From the NCBI RefSeq assembly GCF_001625305.1, contig NW_017802602.1, forward strand, positions 3,967,606-4,031,605: 64,000 bases of DNA, read 5' to 3'. The notes under the pieces were generated by a model. It searched no databases. It saw only the letters and a program-made list of their open reading frames with translations, and was not told the origin of the DNA. This document shows positions 11,271 through 24,600 of the stretch, in pieces (within the stretch, counting starts at the first letter, position 1; each line of letters opens with the position of its first letter). The stretch comes from Branchiostoma belcheri. Taxonomy: Eukaryota > Chordata > Leptocardii > Amphioxiformes > Branchiostomatidae. The translations under genes and the position numbers were made by a program.

Positions 11271-14200
11271 CTAAATTTCTTTTTTGGGGAGAAAGACATT
11301 CATTCCTTTTACACGAGCTCTACCATCGGCAAACATAGCCGCAGCCTCTTCCATCACGGCCACCATGTCAATGTTATCCAACCGCTCCGAATTTTGCCAT
11401 CTATACCTGCAGATGGAAGAAAAACACATATAGAGACTGTCCAAAGTCAGATCATACTACTCTCCAAGCAGATGTTTGGGTTTGGGGGTATGTTTGGCGT
11501 GTTTTAGGCTTTTTTATCGGGGTTTCTGAAAAACAATTCCAGTGCAAAAGAGAAACCCCGATAAAAAAAACCTAAAAACACGCCAAAAATAACCCCAAAC
11601 CTCTGCTTGGAGAGTGATAAGATCATACGACATCTTGTCTTATGTAAACGAGAAACAACACAAAACATCCAAATATTATCCACCAAGAGTTTTCAAATTC
11701 AAAATGTTCCTGAATTTGCCTGAAGTAAATTATAAAAAAGGGAAGCACGTTTGCCTTAACATATGGCACAAAAGCATATTGCATTATTCCATAGACTCAT
11801 ATGGAAGCTATATTTTGTCATATGCGATTCTTGATTTGTGGCGACATCAAGGAATGGTACGGTTTACCGCCAATGGATTAACAGACAAGAGTAGAAACAC
11901 AAAGATATATAATGCTCCATTACTGACCTTTCGGCTCCTTCAGGAACTCCCTCCTTAGTGTACCTGTAGATCGAAGCGTGAACATGTTTGAAGTTCATAT
12001 TGATAATTAATATAAAGATTTACATTCGTATTCAGCTTAGTTGTGTTTTATCTTCTAGAAAAAAGAATAAGATAGATAAATGTTTATCAATTGAAATCAG
12101 ATTATCAGCATTGGTAAGCAGGATATGAAGATTTTTGTACAATTCTTGGGCGGAACATTTATACTACTTTAATGTATACATGTACTCACCACAGCTTACA
12201 CGGCTGTTCCTCAGCAGCCTGCACCACAGCCTGGAACCCTGCAGGGTCCATGGAGATGTAGCACAGATCAATCCGCTCCAAGGCAGGGAGTCTGGCTAGA
12301 GCCTGGGCCACGGCCATAGCAGCAGTGTCAGGCAAGTGTATGAGCGTCTCCCGATCCGGGTAAGCACACATGCCCAGCCTGATAAGCGATGGCAATGCGA
12401 TGACCTGTGAGACTCTCTCCAGCCCGGCTGCTGTTACTCCACTATTCTCCCTGAAGTTCAGGTCTTGTAGACTGCTAGCCCGACAGTTAAGTGTCTGGAC
12501 CAGGTTCACAATCCCCGAATCCCCTATCGCATTATGACTTACATCCAGCACCTGTAATTCTGCCAAGTATAGCAGATTCCTGACGAGAGCTGACATTCCC
12601 TTGTCGCTGATACATGTCTTACTGAGTTCCAGCACCTTCATTGCCGTGAGTCGAGGAAGGATGTCGACCAGACACCCCAACCCGGTGTCTCCTATGTGAT
12701 TCCCAGAAATATCCAGTTTTAGCAGTCCAGTTCGGTTACGCAGAGCACGGACCAGTTTACGCATGCCTGTGATACTGATGCCGATTTGCGCCAAGACCAA
12801 TATCTGCATACTAGTGAGGAGACGCAGTACGTAGGCGAGACGTTTCATTCCAGTGTCACCGATCTTATTGCAACTTATATCCAGTTCCCTCAGCTTCGTT
12901 AGCTTGCACATGGAGGGAGCTAGGCGCGACATGCCTGTAGCTGTTATGGTGATCTGTTGATAAATATTTGCACGAAGATGGAGTACAGCCAATTGTGGAA
13001 GACTTTTCAGCCCTTCCTGCAAGACATCTATCTCATCATTGCCAAGTTCATTGAGGCTAAGATCCAGCTCTTCTAGCTTTGACATGTGTCTGAACGCCTG
13101 TACGATTGGCCGGAGTGATGCTGCTGATTGCCGTGTTTCTGACATGTCCAGCGCCCTCAGCCCAGGAACTCTCTTCAAAATGGAAACCAGTCCTTCTGTC
13201 AGTATGGCTGAACAAACAAATACACCGGTTAGAGACAGGTCTAACAGCAGACCTGGGGTAGGCGAGGGGAATGTATGCTCCAGGAACTGAAGACCTTGAA
13301 ATATTACATAATGAGCGGGACCACCTATTTCCAGTGCCATTTTCACGGGGTGTGATGATGACTGGATGTTTTTTACGTAGTATTTAAGGGCAGCATGTTG
13401 CCTACTGTTAATGACATTGTGTGAGACAATGAAGGGCAGGGCTCTGTTGACTGCCTGTAGTACGCCCGGTTCTTGCCTTTCATTCAGGATGTCCAGGCAC
13501 AGATAAACAAAGTCCTTGTAAGTTCTAGTATCAAATGGTTTATGCACCACCGGGTCTTTTAATGGCATCCATGGCCAATCCAGCTTTGTTACTTGCTGTA
13601 CCTCTAAACCTTCGTATTCCTTGCTGCTGATACTTGCAAGCCATTCCATCACAGCTTGTGCTGCCCGCGAACCACATCCACAGGTAAACTTCAGCAGGGA
13701 ACGGTGTTCAAGCACATCGCTTATGGATGTAAGCTTCCGCAGCTCTCCAATGTCTTGATTCACCACAACAGAAGCGGCATACCGCCCTGCCAGGAACTCC
13801 TGCATCGTCTTGTGTGCAAATGTTAGCTGTTTCCGAGGGTGCAGTTTTGAGGCAGATTCCTCGGCAAAAACAACGCCAAGCTTCAGCAGCAGCCCCCAGT
13901 TCAAGTTTTGTCTTTCTGCTTCTGCAAGGTCAAGTTGGGTCTCCTTCTTCAGCAGCGCCTCTAGCGCAAGCTTGCCGAGTTGCAGTAATGCACTAGCCAA
14001 GTCTTCGGGCATCCCGTCTGTTGGCATATTCACTCCTTCCCGCTTACAGTGTTTTTTGACCAGACACGTCAGCAGATTGTCGTACAGTCCGGTCATCGTC
14101 CCGGCAGTCACCATGGCTTGGTCTTCTTCCCACAACAGACAGACCACCATTAGGAATATTGGGGTCTGGACTAAACCTCCCAAAAGATCATTGTCATCAA

Positions 14201-16389
14201 GGTCATCGAGATACGATGTAAGTGGCTTTGCCAGGTCTTGCTTGTCAACAGATGTGAAGTACTGTCCGACAAATTTCTCCATGCGCTCAAAGGACAAGCC
14301 AGTGATGCGTGCGTGACAGTCTGGCTGGGTATGCTTCTCCACTCCTGCTGAGGCATGTAATCGTCGGGAGGTGATCACTATCGTGCTGTTGGGGTACAGC
14401 TTGCCTGATAGCAGTTTGGGAATGGCCTGCCCGGCTGCCCTGGCCTCAGACCGCAGCTCATCATACCCATCTAGGAGAAAGAGTAGACTGGACTCGTTCC
14501 TCTGTAGGATCGCTCTGATGGACTGTACATCAACACCTTCAGTTGTTTCCGGAACACACTGGTCCCACACCATCTCCTCTATGGTCTCCCCCTCTCTCAC
14601 CTCCCGGAGTCGGATCAACAGGACGATGTCGTACCTTTTGCCCAGCTCTGTTTTCTGTGAGACAGCATCCATTGCTTCTTTGGACATAAATGTTGTCTTT
14701 CCCCCTCCCGGTTCGGCCTCGATTAAAATGCACCTTAGTGCTGTAGACGGTACCGTGACATTTGGATTCAACAGATCGTCTAGCCTCTCTATTTCTGCGG
14801 CTGGCCGGTGACCTTTTTCGCGTGTTCGAATGAACTCTAATTCTGTGAAGACATCAGCGAGGCTAAGTGTGAAGTTGTCATTCCAGATCAGGGGTTTGAA
14901 TTTTGTTAGCTTTAAGTCATAGTACCTTCTTACGGACGCCTTGAACACACCTGGAATAGAAAAGAGAAATTCGTGAATAGGAGTTGTAAACATTGTTACG
15001 GCAACTAATAAATTGAAAGTACTGTGATAATTTTTGACCAAGAGGTAAGTTTTTTTCTAATCGAGCTCCTTTGCAATTCGGCGATGGGCTATGATATTGA
15101 AGATAAGATAGTTAAATTCGCTCTAGAAAAAAAATCAAGCATAGACAAATTCATTGAATGTCGTGCAAAACGAGAAAGGAAAACATCTGTTCAACATCTT
15201 GAAGTTATCATCATCATCATCCGTCAGCTTCTGTACTGTACATGCTTTATGCTCCCATAAAACGATTATATAACGTCAACAGACTCACTCTCTATAGGTA
15301 TGTCCTCTCCTTTCTTCGCCGGCAACTGATCTTCTCCCTCCTTCCTTTCCTGCTTGCTACTTGAGGGTTGAGGTCTATCCCACTCTGGAAACAATACTAA
15401 TATATTAGTAATGTTACAAAGAGATAGATATCACGGCAACACTGACATCTAGTTACAATGAACATTGCATATGAGGATTGATTATCATATTAAGTATTTG
15501 GCTAGTTGTTGTTGGCCTCTTCTTCGTGTCCGAAGATGTTAGGAAGTAAGTATTTGGCTAGTATCATGTTTTTAATTCTCATTTCCTTTGTAGCTCTTTC
15601 AAGAATTTTACTGTTACAAAAATAGCAACAAAAACACTATATCTACGTATATAAGACAGTTAGGATGAATGAATATATCTTCATTCATTTTACAACATAA
15701 GTACATAATATCAAGGCAAATATGTTTTTATTTTAATATATAGATAAAGGACAGCACAAAAGTATGGTTTATTACCAGGATATCTCTTCTTTAGCCTGTC
15801 CACAGTACTCTGTAACTTCGCCGCAGACAGAGCCTCCATCATGACCTCCATGGTGGCTCTCTCTCCGTTACGCTTGAGCCATTCCTCCAACAGGTCCATA
15901 CAGCGAGACTTGTCATCTCGGTTTCTACCCGCAATGTTGTCGATGTCTGCCCGCTCAAGTCCCAGATGGAAGGCCAGGTCCTTCCAATCTGAGCTGACGC
16001 TTTCCTTGGTGGAGAAGAAGTACTTACGAACCCCTGCAAAGCACCATGAAACAATTCTAATTAAAGAAGTTCTTCTAGAAGTTCTTTACTGTAAGTTCAT
16101 GCCCGAGAGCTATTCACCAATTGACAAGAGTGCAGAATGTGCTGAACAATGCTGAATATGGTATAAAACCATGCACTAGCATGTTCTTCTTAATGTAAGT
16201 GTGGAGGTAATAATCACGTACGATCACACAAGACTGTAGGAATGTTACATGTCTGTTAAATATTTCTCGATAATTGGTAGGAAAGCAAATTTGTTGGAAC
16301 GACTGTACAAATGTAAAGGTATCACCTAAGAGCTGTCCTACCCCGTTCACAGCCCTACCTGTATGGTCGTCTCCCTGTCCCTCAGCCAT
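11271..16389 (-). CDS. NLR-type receptor: DEATH-NACHT-LRR protein
   Basis: Predicted cytosolic innate immune sensor. Six exons, minus strand: 16359-16389 (start, MAEGQGDDHT), 15776-16033, 15289-15384, 12190-14950, 11928-11963, 11271-11406 (stop). Total 3318 nt, 1105 residues, every junction GT/AG and phases consistent. Residues about 11-97 form a death domain (SSDWKDLAFHLGL core, LLEEWLKRNG). A short charged linker is a separate exon. The NACHT ATPase has Walker A EAEPGGGKTT near residue 210 and Walker B LLFLLDGYDEL. The C-terminal third carries ribonuclease-inhibitor-type leucine-rich repeats (LRELDISCNKIGDTGMKRL and relatives). The death domain should recruit adaptors; LRRs should sense or autoinhibit. 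This architecture is known from expanded amphioxus NLR sets; no one-to-one vertebrate orthologue is claimed. The last two short exons rest on splice signals and phase only. Confidence 0.88.
11450..11624. repeat. Inverted repeat (long hairpin) in the last NLR intron
   Basis: Arms of about 75 bp: 11450-11527 and 11551-11624, separated by a loop of about 23 bp. The innermost parts pair exactly (GGGGTTTCT / AGAAACCCC, then TTATCGG / CCGATAA), and outer parts pair with small gaps. No terminal target duplication was identified. Probably a foldback or MITE-like insertion. Confidence 0.8.
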
Positions 16390-18638
16390 CACTTAGCACG
16401 TCGAGGTTGCTCACAGTTGAGGTTGAGACACGCCGTATAGCTGCGTCGATTGGACACTGGCTAGACTTCTTCACAGTTTAAGTACCCCCACCCCCTCCCA
16501 TGGTGGGAGGAAAGCCAACAGCACCAGACCCACGTAACGAAGGTTATTGCTGCCACGCAATGAAGAATTAGTCGTAGAGTGACGACAAAACATTTAGTTC
16601 TCCACGTTCAAAACGGTGCTTGCTTCACAAGTACATGTACTGAGGACGACGAGCTAGCCAGGATAAAAAAGGAACTTAGGAAAGTCCCAAGCCGCACTGG
16701 GCACGCCAAAACATTCAAGATGAATACAGGGTAGTTCGAGTTTCACGGTCGAACAAAAAGACTAATGGCAGGCGTGGTGGCGTGAAGTTACGTCGTGTTG
16801 CAACAGTACCAACGCAAATGCAAAGAGATGTTTGTGTTTGCAGCCGACTCTTTGTTAAGCAGAAACATAAGCTTGTCTGCAGTTTGCTGTCATTGTCACA
16901 CCTGCAAAGCTTAAGAAAATATTTTTCACAGACGGCGGTCAATTGGTTTGCGTGGCTGGCTAACACTACACAGCATATTCTCTAACTACATAGTCTACAA
17001 TATGGGATCACTCTACATGTAAATGTGCCCAAAGCTATTTTAGCCGCCTCGTCTCTTTCGTCCTCTTCACAAAATAACTAGGCTACAGTGAAGCCAGTTC
17101 AACAATCGATCTGTAGAAACTGCTATTAAAAGTTATTCATCTGATTCAATACTTCTTCCCAATGCTTCCCTTTGCTTCTTACTGACCGTAATGTACAAAA
17201 TGTAGCAATCAAAGCCAGGGTACTGCTTAAATTAATAGAAATGAGACTTAATTGACATGACAAAAGCACAGGTTTATTTGGCTATCTTGTATATCTAATG
17301 TACACGTATCTTCTAATAGTACATGTATGTGTTTACCAGTTACTAGGACATCAACCAGGTAGCTAGTAATCAATCACATTTGATGTTTTTTTTATCCTCT
17401 TTCATGACCATTGAAAAGTGGCTTGCAGGCCGTCATGAATCTACAGTATCTACAGTACATTTCTACAGTCAATGATGATAATGAAAATATATAACTGTAT
17501 GTCTATACTTATTTACAAAATCTACATCTATCTACGATTTGGTAGGGTTATATACAAACTATTGCACAGTTAACGTTTCTAAGATTTAGGCACGCTTCAT
17601 ACTTTTCTATCTGTACAGCATAGGGATTGTCTTATCTCGCTGCTGCCAGCTCAAGTGGTGAGGACTTGGGTTTAACTCCATTATTCCACAGTACTCTGCA
17701 TTTGTAACTGCATGGCATTACATACATGTATAGATGCCTTCTTGTACCAGTACTATTCATGAAATCAGATCTCTGCTTACTGACTTCCAGTTTTAAGTGC
17801 ACATGTGCAATTGCTGCATTGGGTTCTATGTCTATAAGCCTAAAGTATGTTGATGAAGGTTAGACATCCAATTAATGAGATACGCAAGGAAATTGTTACT
17901 AGTGGAAAAGAACAACAAAGCATGTGGCAGTGTGAAGCTACATTGTAGGAGTGAAGTCACAAAATATAGTTTACAGTAACAGTTGCTTATTCATATTGTG
18001 CTAAGGAGATTATGAGTTTGATGATTGACAACCATATCATACCTATTTCAATCAAGTTAGATAGGAGTTCAGTGCGTTCAAATGTGGCGCAGACATACAT
18101 TATTACAAAATGCTCAAATGATGAATTGGATGTACCTCGTACACTAAGTCCACTGTAGTACAACAAGTTTGGTGATGGGGGACACTTACACACAGCTCAG
18201 TGCTATGCTAAAGACGTCAGTACCTACATGTAGTACATGTACATGCATTTTTGCAGCTGCTCAGTCTTGCTTTGGCAGGTGGCAGCTGAGGTCCTAATTA
18301 TACATGGCCGGTTTGTTACTTTCTAAATGGAGGAAGTTGTGCTCACTTGAGGGTTTTGACATTCACTACCAAGATGGTACCATGGTCCCACTTCTTGTCC
18401 AAGTTACGGATTAAGTCTACTTCTACCTCTAAACAACATTTTAGAAAATATACTTTTTCACATCTGAGTGCTGCAGTCTACAAGAAACGTATTGTTACTG
18501 TATTGCATGGCCTACTAATGCATAGCCTGATATACTCTAGTCTAGACTGGTAAATGTGGAATGCTCTAGTATAGTTAATGTCTGATGACTTCAAGCAGCC
18601 TCTTGCAATGTATTTTCACAGATCTACAGCAATAACTG
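16390..18638. other. Intergenic region: NLR promoter and NPHP3 3' UTR
   Basis: No protein-coding exon recognised. The plus-strand TTTATT at 17273-17278 reads AATAAA on the minus strand and could end an NPHP3 3' UTR of about 1.4 kb. The NLR promoter should lie just above 16390, but I see no distinct core element. Confidence 0.4.
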
Positions 18639-21600
18639 CTATCTCTGTTCTGGCAGCAGTCTGGCTAGCTGGACGTTCAGACCGTTGTGCAGAAAGTTTT
18701 CCGAGACGACGCTGGACGAGCGTCTGGACAGCATCTCTCGTGAGGGCTGGAAGGGGTGGTCGGGGTCTCGAATCTCCGTGGCCCGCTTGTACAGGTTGGC
18801 GGCGGTTTCGTAGTTCTTCAGGTCGTAGTGCAGCACGGCCAGGTTCCGCAGGGTTTCTGCAACACGTGGGTTGTTCGGGCCGAAGTTGTCCTCGTAGATC
18901 TGCAACGCTTTCTCGTACAGCGGTAACGCGTCAGAATGTCTTCCCTGGAGAGATAAAACGAGAGTGAAGTTTTAGTGATAGAAGATATGGTTTTGAGAGA
19001 AAATAGGCAAGTGAAAGGCTTTGAAATGGTGGAAAAATCCTCGTAGATCTGCAGTGCTTTCTCATACAGCGGTAACGCATCGGAATGTCTTCCCTGGAGA
19101 GATGACACAGTAATAATAATAATAGTAATGAATGGTTTATTGGTCAAATGTTATCCGTGCAATCGCAGAGTTATATAGCACTGAATTGATGCAGTTTTTA
19201 CAATCAGACACATAATACACAAGATACATGTAACATTTTTGCTCCACACTCTTTTTTTTGAAACTGTCACATGGGTCTGTGCAGCTGCCATTCGGCGCCA
19301 CCAGGTGACCTCAATACGACTTTCCCCAACCGAAGTTAGGTCCCAATTCACACCTGGGTGGAGTGAGGAAAGTCGTATTAAGTGCAGTTCCCAAGGGCAC
19401 AATGTTGGGGCGCATGTCCAAAGCTTACCTGATTAGACTGTAACACTGCCAAGTTGACCAGGGCAGTGGCAACACTAGGATGGCTGTCTCCAAACACTTT
19501 CTCTCTCATAGCCAGGGCTTGTCTGTACAGAGGCTCAGCTTTATCAAAGTTGTTCTGAAAGATACAAAATAACAACCTTGGGGTAAGTCTTAATTTTCAC
19601 CCCATATTGTATACAAAAGTCATGTAGTTTTCTGTAAAGGATTAATGACCTGCCCTAATGTGTGTATTCTGTCATAAGGCCTGGTCAGTGAATCTCTATT
19701 AACCACTGACTAAACCACCGAGTGAGTGAAGCGAGCAACACAATTTGTAAAAAGGAATATCCAAACCTTCCCAAAGTAATGGTCTAAACAGATGGCCCAT
19801 TATTCTAATAATGGACCACTTGTGATCTGAAGTGGTCTCTTGCTCTAAAAATGGACCACTTGTTAGCTGACCAATGAAATTGTGTTGCGGCCTCAAAATA
19901 AATTCAAAATTGAGGATTCTAATTGGTCAATGTTGTCTGGCTATATAACAATGTAATTACAAAAATGTACAGAATAATTAATAAGAATAAAATGCCTAAA
20001 GCAACATAGTAATACATAAAAACATACAGTTTCTAATCAATTTCACAATGTTGCAGGAAGGACCCCTACCTGTTTCTTGTAGACTGCAGCAAGATGGCGG
20101 ACAGTCGATGCCACCGCAGGGTGGTCTGCCGGGAAGGCCTGTTGGCGTAACTCCAGCGCTCTCTCGTACAGCGGCTCCGCTTTGGCGTACTCTTTCTTCT
20201 CGACGTACAGAGAGGCCAGGTTGTGCAGGGACTGTGCACAGTCGGGGTGGGAGGCATCCAGAACGGACTCCCGCATGGAGAGGGAGTGCTGCAACAACTT
20301 CTCAGCCGTTCTGTACAGGAAAATTAGCGATGATAGGAAGATATTACACAAGATTGCCACAAGGTTAGGCCTCTTTCCTGTCGTGATATTAAGCAAAGCT
20401 AGACGACACCCCTCCAACCCTATGTACTAGACTAGTCCACATATTAATAGTAAGTGGCTAAGGATACTAAGAAAACTCAAGACTCTACCTCCATCTCTTT
20501 GAACTCCGAGTTTTTCTGCCCGGACCCCAGACTGAGCACATTCACGTTGTACCTGTGCTAACCTTCCATATTAAAGCATCTACTGTCAGACCTTTCAAGC
20601 AGAATCCACTACTTTTTGTCAGGAGCTAACTTGTTAGACTGTGTTTGTTAGATAACAAGATAACCTCAGCCTAAATTAAAAACAAAAACAGTATCCCTAC
20701 CTACTAACCCTATTTTCAGGACTGAAACCGGAAACACAACGTTTTTCCCTAGGCTTTACATGTATATCACTATGGTTCAGAACTTACCCCAAGTAACCCT
20801 GTAGGTAGAACAGCACTCCTAGCTCATTGAGAGACCGAGCCAAGGCCGGGGAGTCAGGACCCAAGGACAGCTCCTCCAGGTGAACTGCTCTTTTCCTCAG
20901 AAACTCCAGTCCAGCCTTACAGTACATACAACATGCTGTTAGTTTTTTTATACAAATGTTGCTGAGATGTGCATGATAGTGTTGATATTAAAGTTGATAT
21001 TAAAGTTACAGTCAGTGTTAAAGCTACACAGTGTGAACCCACAGAATAGAGGCAAGCCTCAGGTTCAATGTGGGATGTGTTTACACATTGGCCTTAGTTT
21101 GATCTGAAGTACAGGACTAGATAAACAATGAATATGAAATAATGCAGAATGAGGAAAATGCTTACAGATCTTAGCCGGGAGTTTTCTGGAGATCTCTTCC
21201 TGATGGTGACAGCTCGCTTGTGAAGTGGTTCAGCTACATCAAACCTAGGCAAGAAAAATGGCAGAAACAAGGAAGTTACACTACAGATGGCAAAGTTCAG
21301 CCCCTCAACAGTGACTCCTCAGCACACACAGAAAGACACACAGGCAGACAAGCCCAAAACTTCACATCCTTGGGTCTTGGGAACAATTAAGTGCAGATCA
21401 TAAAAAATATATCTGTTCAGAAAACCTCTTGCTTCTTCTCCTTTTTTTCATTTTTTACAAATGACCAATAAACAGTGAGTGATCTTTATTGAATTGGCTT
21501 CATTTCTAATAAGTGAGCAGTATGTACTATATTTTGAAATACATTAACTTGGATTTTCAACCATCTCTTGCAACCTACTCTTCCAGCCAATACATGGAGC

Positions 21601-24600
21601 CAGAAGGGTAACTTAGTGTGTTGCTTACTTGTTCTGTCGCTGGTACAGCAAGGCAAGAGCCTCCAACTCTCTGGCCACCTGATGGTGGTTACTGCCAAAT
21701 GCGTTCTGGTAGATGTCAATAGCCTGCTTGTACAAGGCCTCCGCAGTGTTGAACTTCCCCCAGTGTGCGTACAAACCGGCCAGGTGGTGCAGGGCGCTGG
21801 CCACACTGGGGTGGTCGGGGTCCAGGCTGGTTTCTCTCAGCTCCAGAGCTCTCTGGAGGGGAGGCACCGCCTGAGTCAGGAGGCTCAGGTCTTTCAGGAA
21901 TTTGCCGAGGAGCTCGTACAGGCTGGCTAGTTTGGAGGACGTTACGTCACTCATACCTAGGATTAACAGACATGACAGTGGTTAAGAATGGTCAATGTTG
22001 TACAGTAGTTTAGTACAGACATGCATATACATTATTGTAGGTTTTAGACTGAAAGTGGCTGGGAGAGCTGACTTGAACGTGCCCTTAATTGTATCAGAAT
22101 CTCTGTGCAACAAACACACTAAAAATGTGTAATGCCAACATCAGAAAGATTTTCTCAACCAGAAGACTTTTTTTGTTTTGCCACCCTAAAAACTGCATTA
22201 GATGCCTTTAATATTTGCTAAATGTGTTAACTATATAGTTACATGCAGTCTGATAGACATACAACAATGTAAAAATTAATTAGATTTGGTGTTTTTTTAT
22301 TGAACATTCTTTCTAATACATGAACCTATAGGCAAAAAATTTGTATTTCTTGCAAGGTGGTCATCATCGGAGACTCACCATCTTCCAGCATCTTGAGTGC
22401 GTTCATGTACTCTGTAGCCATGGCACTTTTCTCCACTCCCACATACTGCCAGTACGCCAGCAACTCTGCACAGCGCCCCCTAGAGGAGAAATACAGGTAC
22501 TGCAAACTCAAGATCACTGTAAACAGTACTGTAACAACCAACAATCAATGATACATTGTATGATAAAGATACAAACATTACCGAACCCTCATTGTTCTTC
22601 AATGGATTTTAGAAAAAAAAATTATCTTTTCTTCAATGACAAAACATACAAGAACTTCAAGATATCTTATGACAATTATGAAGTAATATACCGGTAATCA
22701 GTTTTTGGGTAGAGTTAAATAAAAGGAACATTTCACAAATATGTTTCACAAAGATGCCAAAGGCAAACAGTGTTTATGCTTGTGCAACAGTAGGGTTCAA
22801 GCACAACTAACTGACCATTCTAACAGGTCTGAACCTTTCAGCCTTGCGGTTAGTGCATTTGGTTTGTGAGCTGGCAACCAGGGTTCGATTCCCAGGAGCA
22901 CCCTACCCCTTGTGTTTCACTTGGGTAGAAAAATCAGTTATTACAGTAACTATTGTAACTACATTGTAATATATATATATATCAATACCAACCTTATATA
23001 GAGGTTCTGGAAGACACTCAGGTTGACCACGATGGCGTGGAGATGTTGTACATCCCCTAAAACCTGCAGCAGCCACGGGGCCTCGTCTACAGCCCTCCAC
23101 CAGGTCTGCACAGGTCTGCAGGGAACAGAGCACACATTAACACACGTACTGATGTTCCTGAGTCATTTCAGGTGGACAAATAATATATAGAATTCTGTAT
23201 CACCCGAGGTACTAGCCCAACCACAGGTTGAAAGATGGTAGGTCTGGGACCAAAGGTGATACAGGATACACCCAGCCTAAAAAATTCCAATTTGCAATAT
23301 TGACCAAAAACAACATCAATTCCAATGTTCGAAACGTGTATTTGAAATTTTGCAAGTGGCACATACAGCACAATGTGTTTGAATTATTCCAAGCTTTGGG
23401 AAGCCTGTGTGATAACCGTTAGAACCCTGTGTTGGGTTATCACTTGGGGCGCAACACCTGTAGCGCACGTTATCACCTCAAAGGTATGACCTAACTAACT
23501 TCCGATCTACACGTAGAGGACTACAATCGCTTCTTCCATTACCTGATGAAAGTGGAAAAGTAATCCACCAGTTTTTGTCGAGTCTGTTTCAGGTCCTTGC
23601 TGCTGCTCAGGAATTTTCTGTCCACAGCATCTTGTGCCTGGAGGAGAAACAAAAGACACAAACATTTGTGACTGAATGAAATTCAGATATCCATCAACAT
23701 CAGCAATTAGCACAAACTGATGTCATATGGTGGCTTATTAGCAGGCTCCGATCCTAAGGTGTTGTAAAAGAACTGTCTACTAACTGTATCTGTATAGCCA
23801 GTAAAACCACCCTTTGGCGTAACAGACCAGCTTCTGTATCTGTATAGTCAGTATAACCTGTGACCCTTTGGCGTAACACACCAGCTTCGCAGGCATGTGG
23901 TGCAGCGGCATCTGGCTACATTACACAGAACGACCTGTTACACTTAACCCTTGAACGTCTAACTCTAAACATAGTTAAAAGCTATCTAATGATAATGCCC
24001 CTACTGTACTGTACTGCCCCTACTAGAGAGCGCAGCCTTGCCAGTGTTAACCCACTGGACAGGGCTGCCTGGAGGAGCTGAGTGTGAAGACCAGTACTAC
24101 TAGCCGACTGCTGCCGACCCCTGTGGCAGGGACAGCAGTAGCAGTATAATCAAATCCTGGATAGTGAGTGAGTGAGTGAGTACTATTAGTACTAGTAAAC
24201 GATTAACAGTGACTCTGACCTCCTGGTTTGTAAACGTTATGAGCCCAGACTTGCAGCAGAGCACCCCTCCCTCACTCAGCATGTCCCACAGAAGGGACCA
24301 CACCGACCAGGTCAGCTCAGGCACAACAGCCATCAACTCAGGCTCGGACAGGCCGTTCCTACAGGCTCGTAACGCCAGCATCACCTACAGGCAACATACA
24401 ATCATCAGGTCAGGTTCAGACAGGCCGTTCCTACAGGCTCATAGGGCCAGCATCACCTACAGTCAACATACAATCATCAGCTCAGGTCAGGTTCAGACAG
24501 GCCGTTCCTACAGGCTTGTAATGCCAGCATCACCTACAGTCAACATACAATCATCAGGTCAGGTTCAGACAGGCCGTTCCTACAGGCGCGTAATGCCAGC

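Noticed and set aside
13810..14811. Plus-strand frames of 146-168 codons
   Set aside because: Antisense to the NACHT exon, which has clear homology on the minus strand.
23096..23107. Alternative acceptor for NPHP3 exon 22 at 23106
   Set aside because: A 10-bp duplication makes two acceptors, but the inner one gives an in-frame stop; the acceptor starting the exon at 23115 keeps the conserved frame.
24041..24140. An extra NPHP3 exon between exons 20 and 21
   Set aside because: Exons 20 and 21 join in phase and match the family without a gap; the sequence here is repeat-like.
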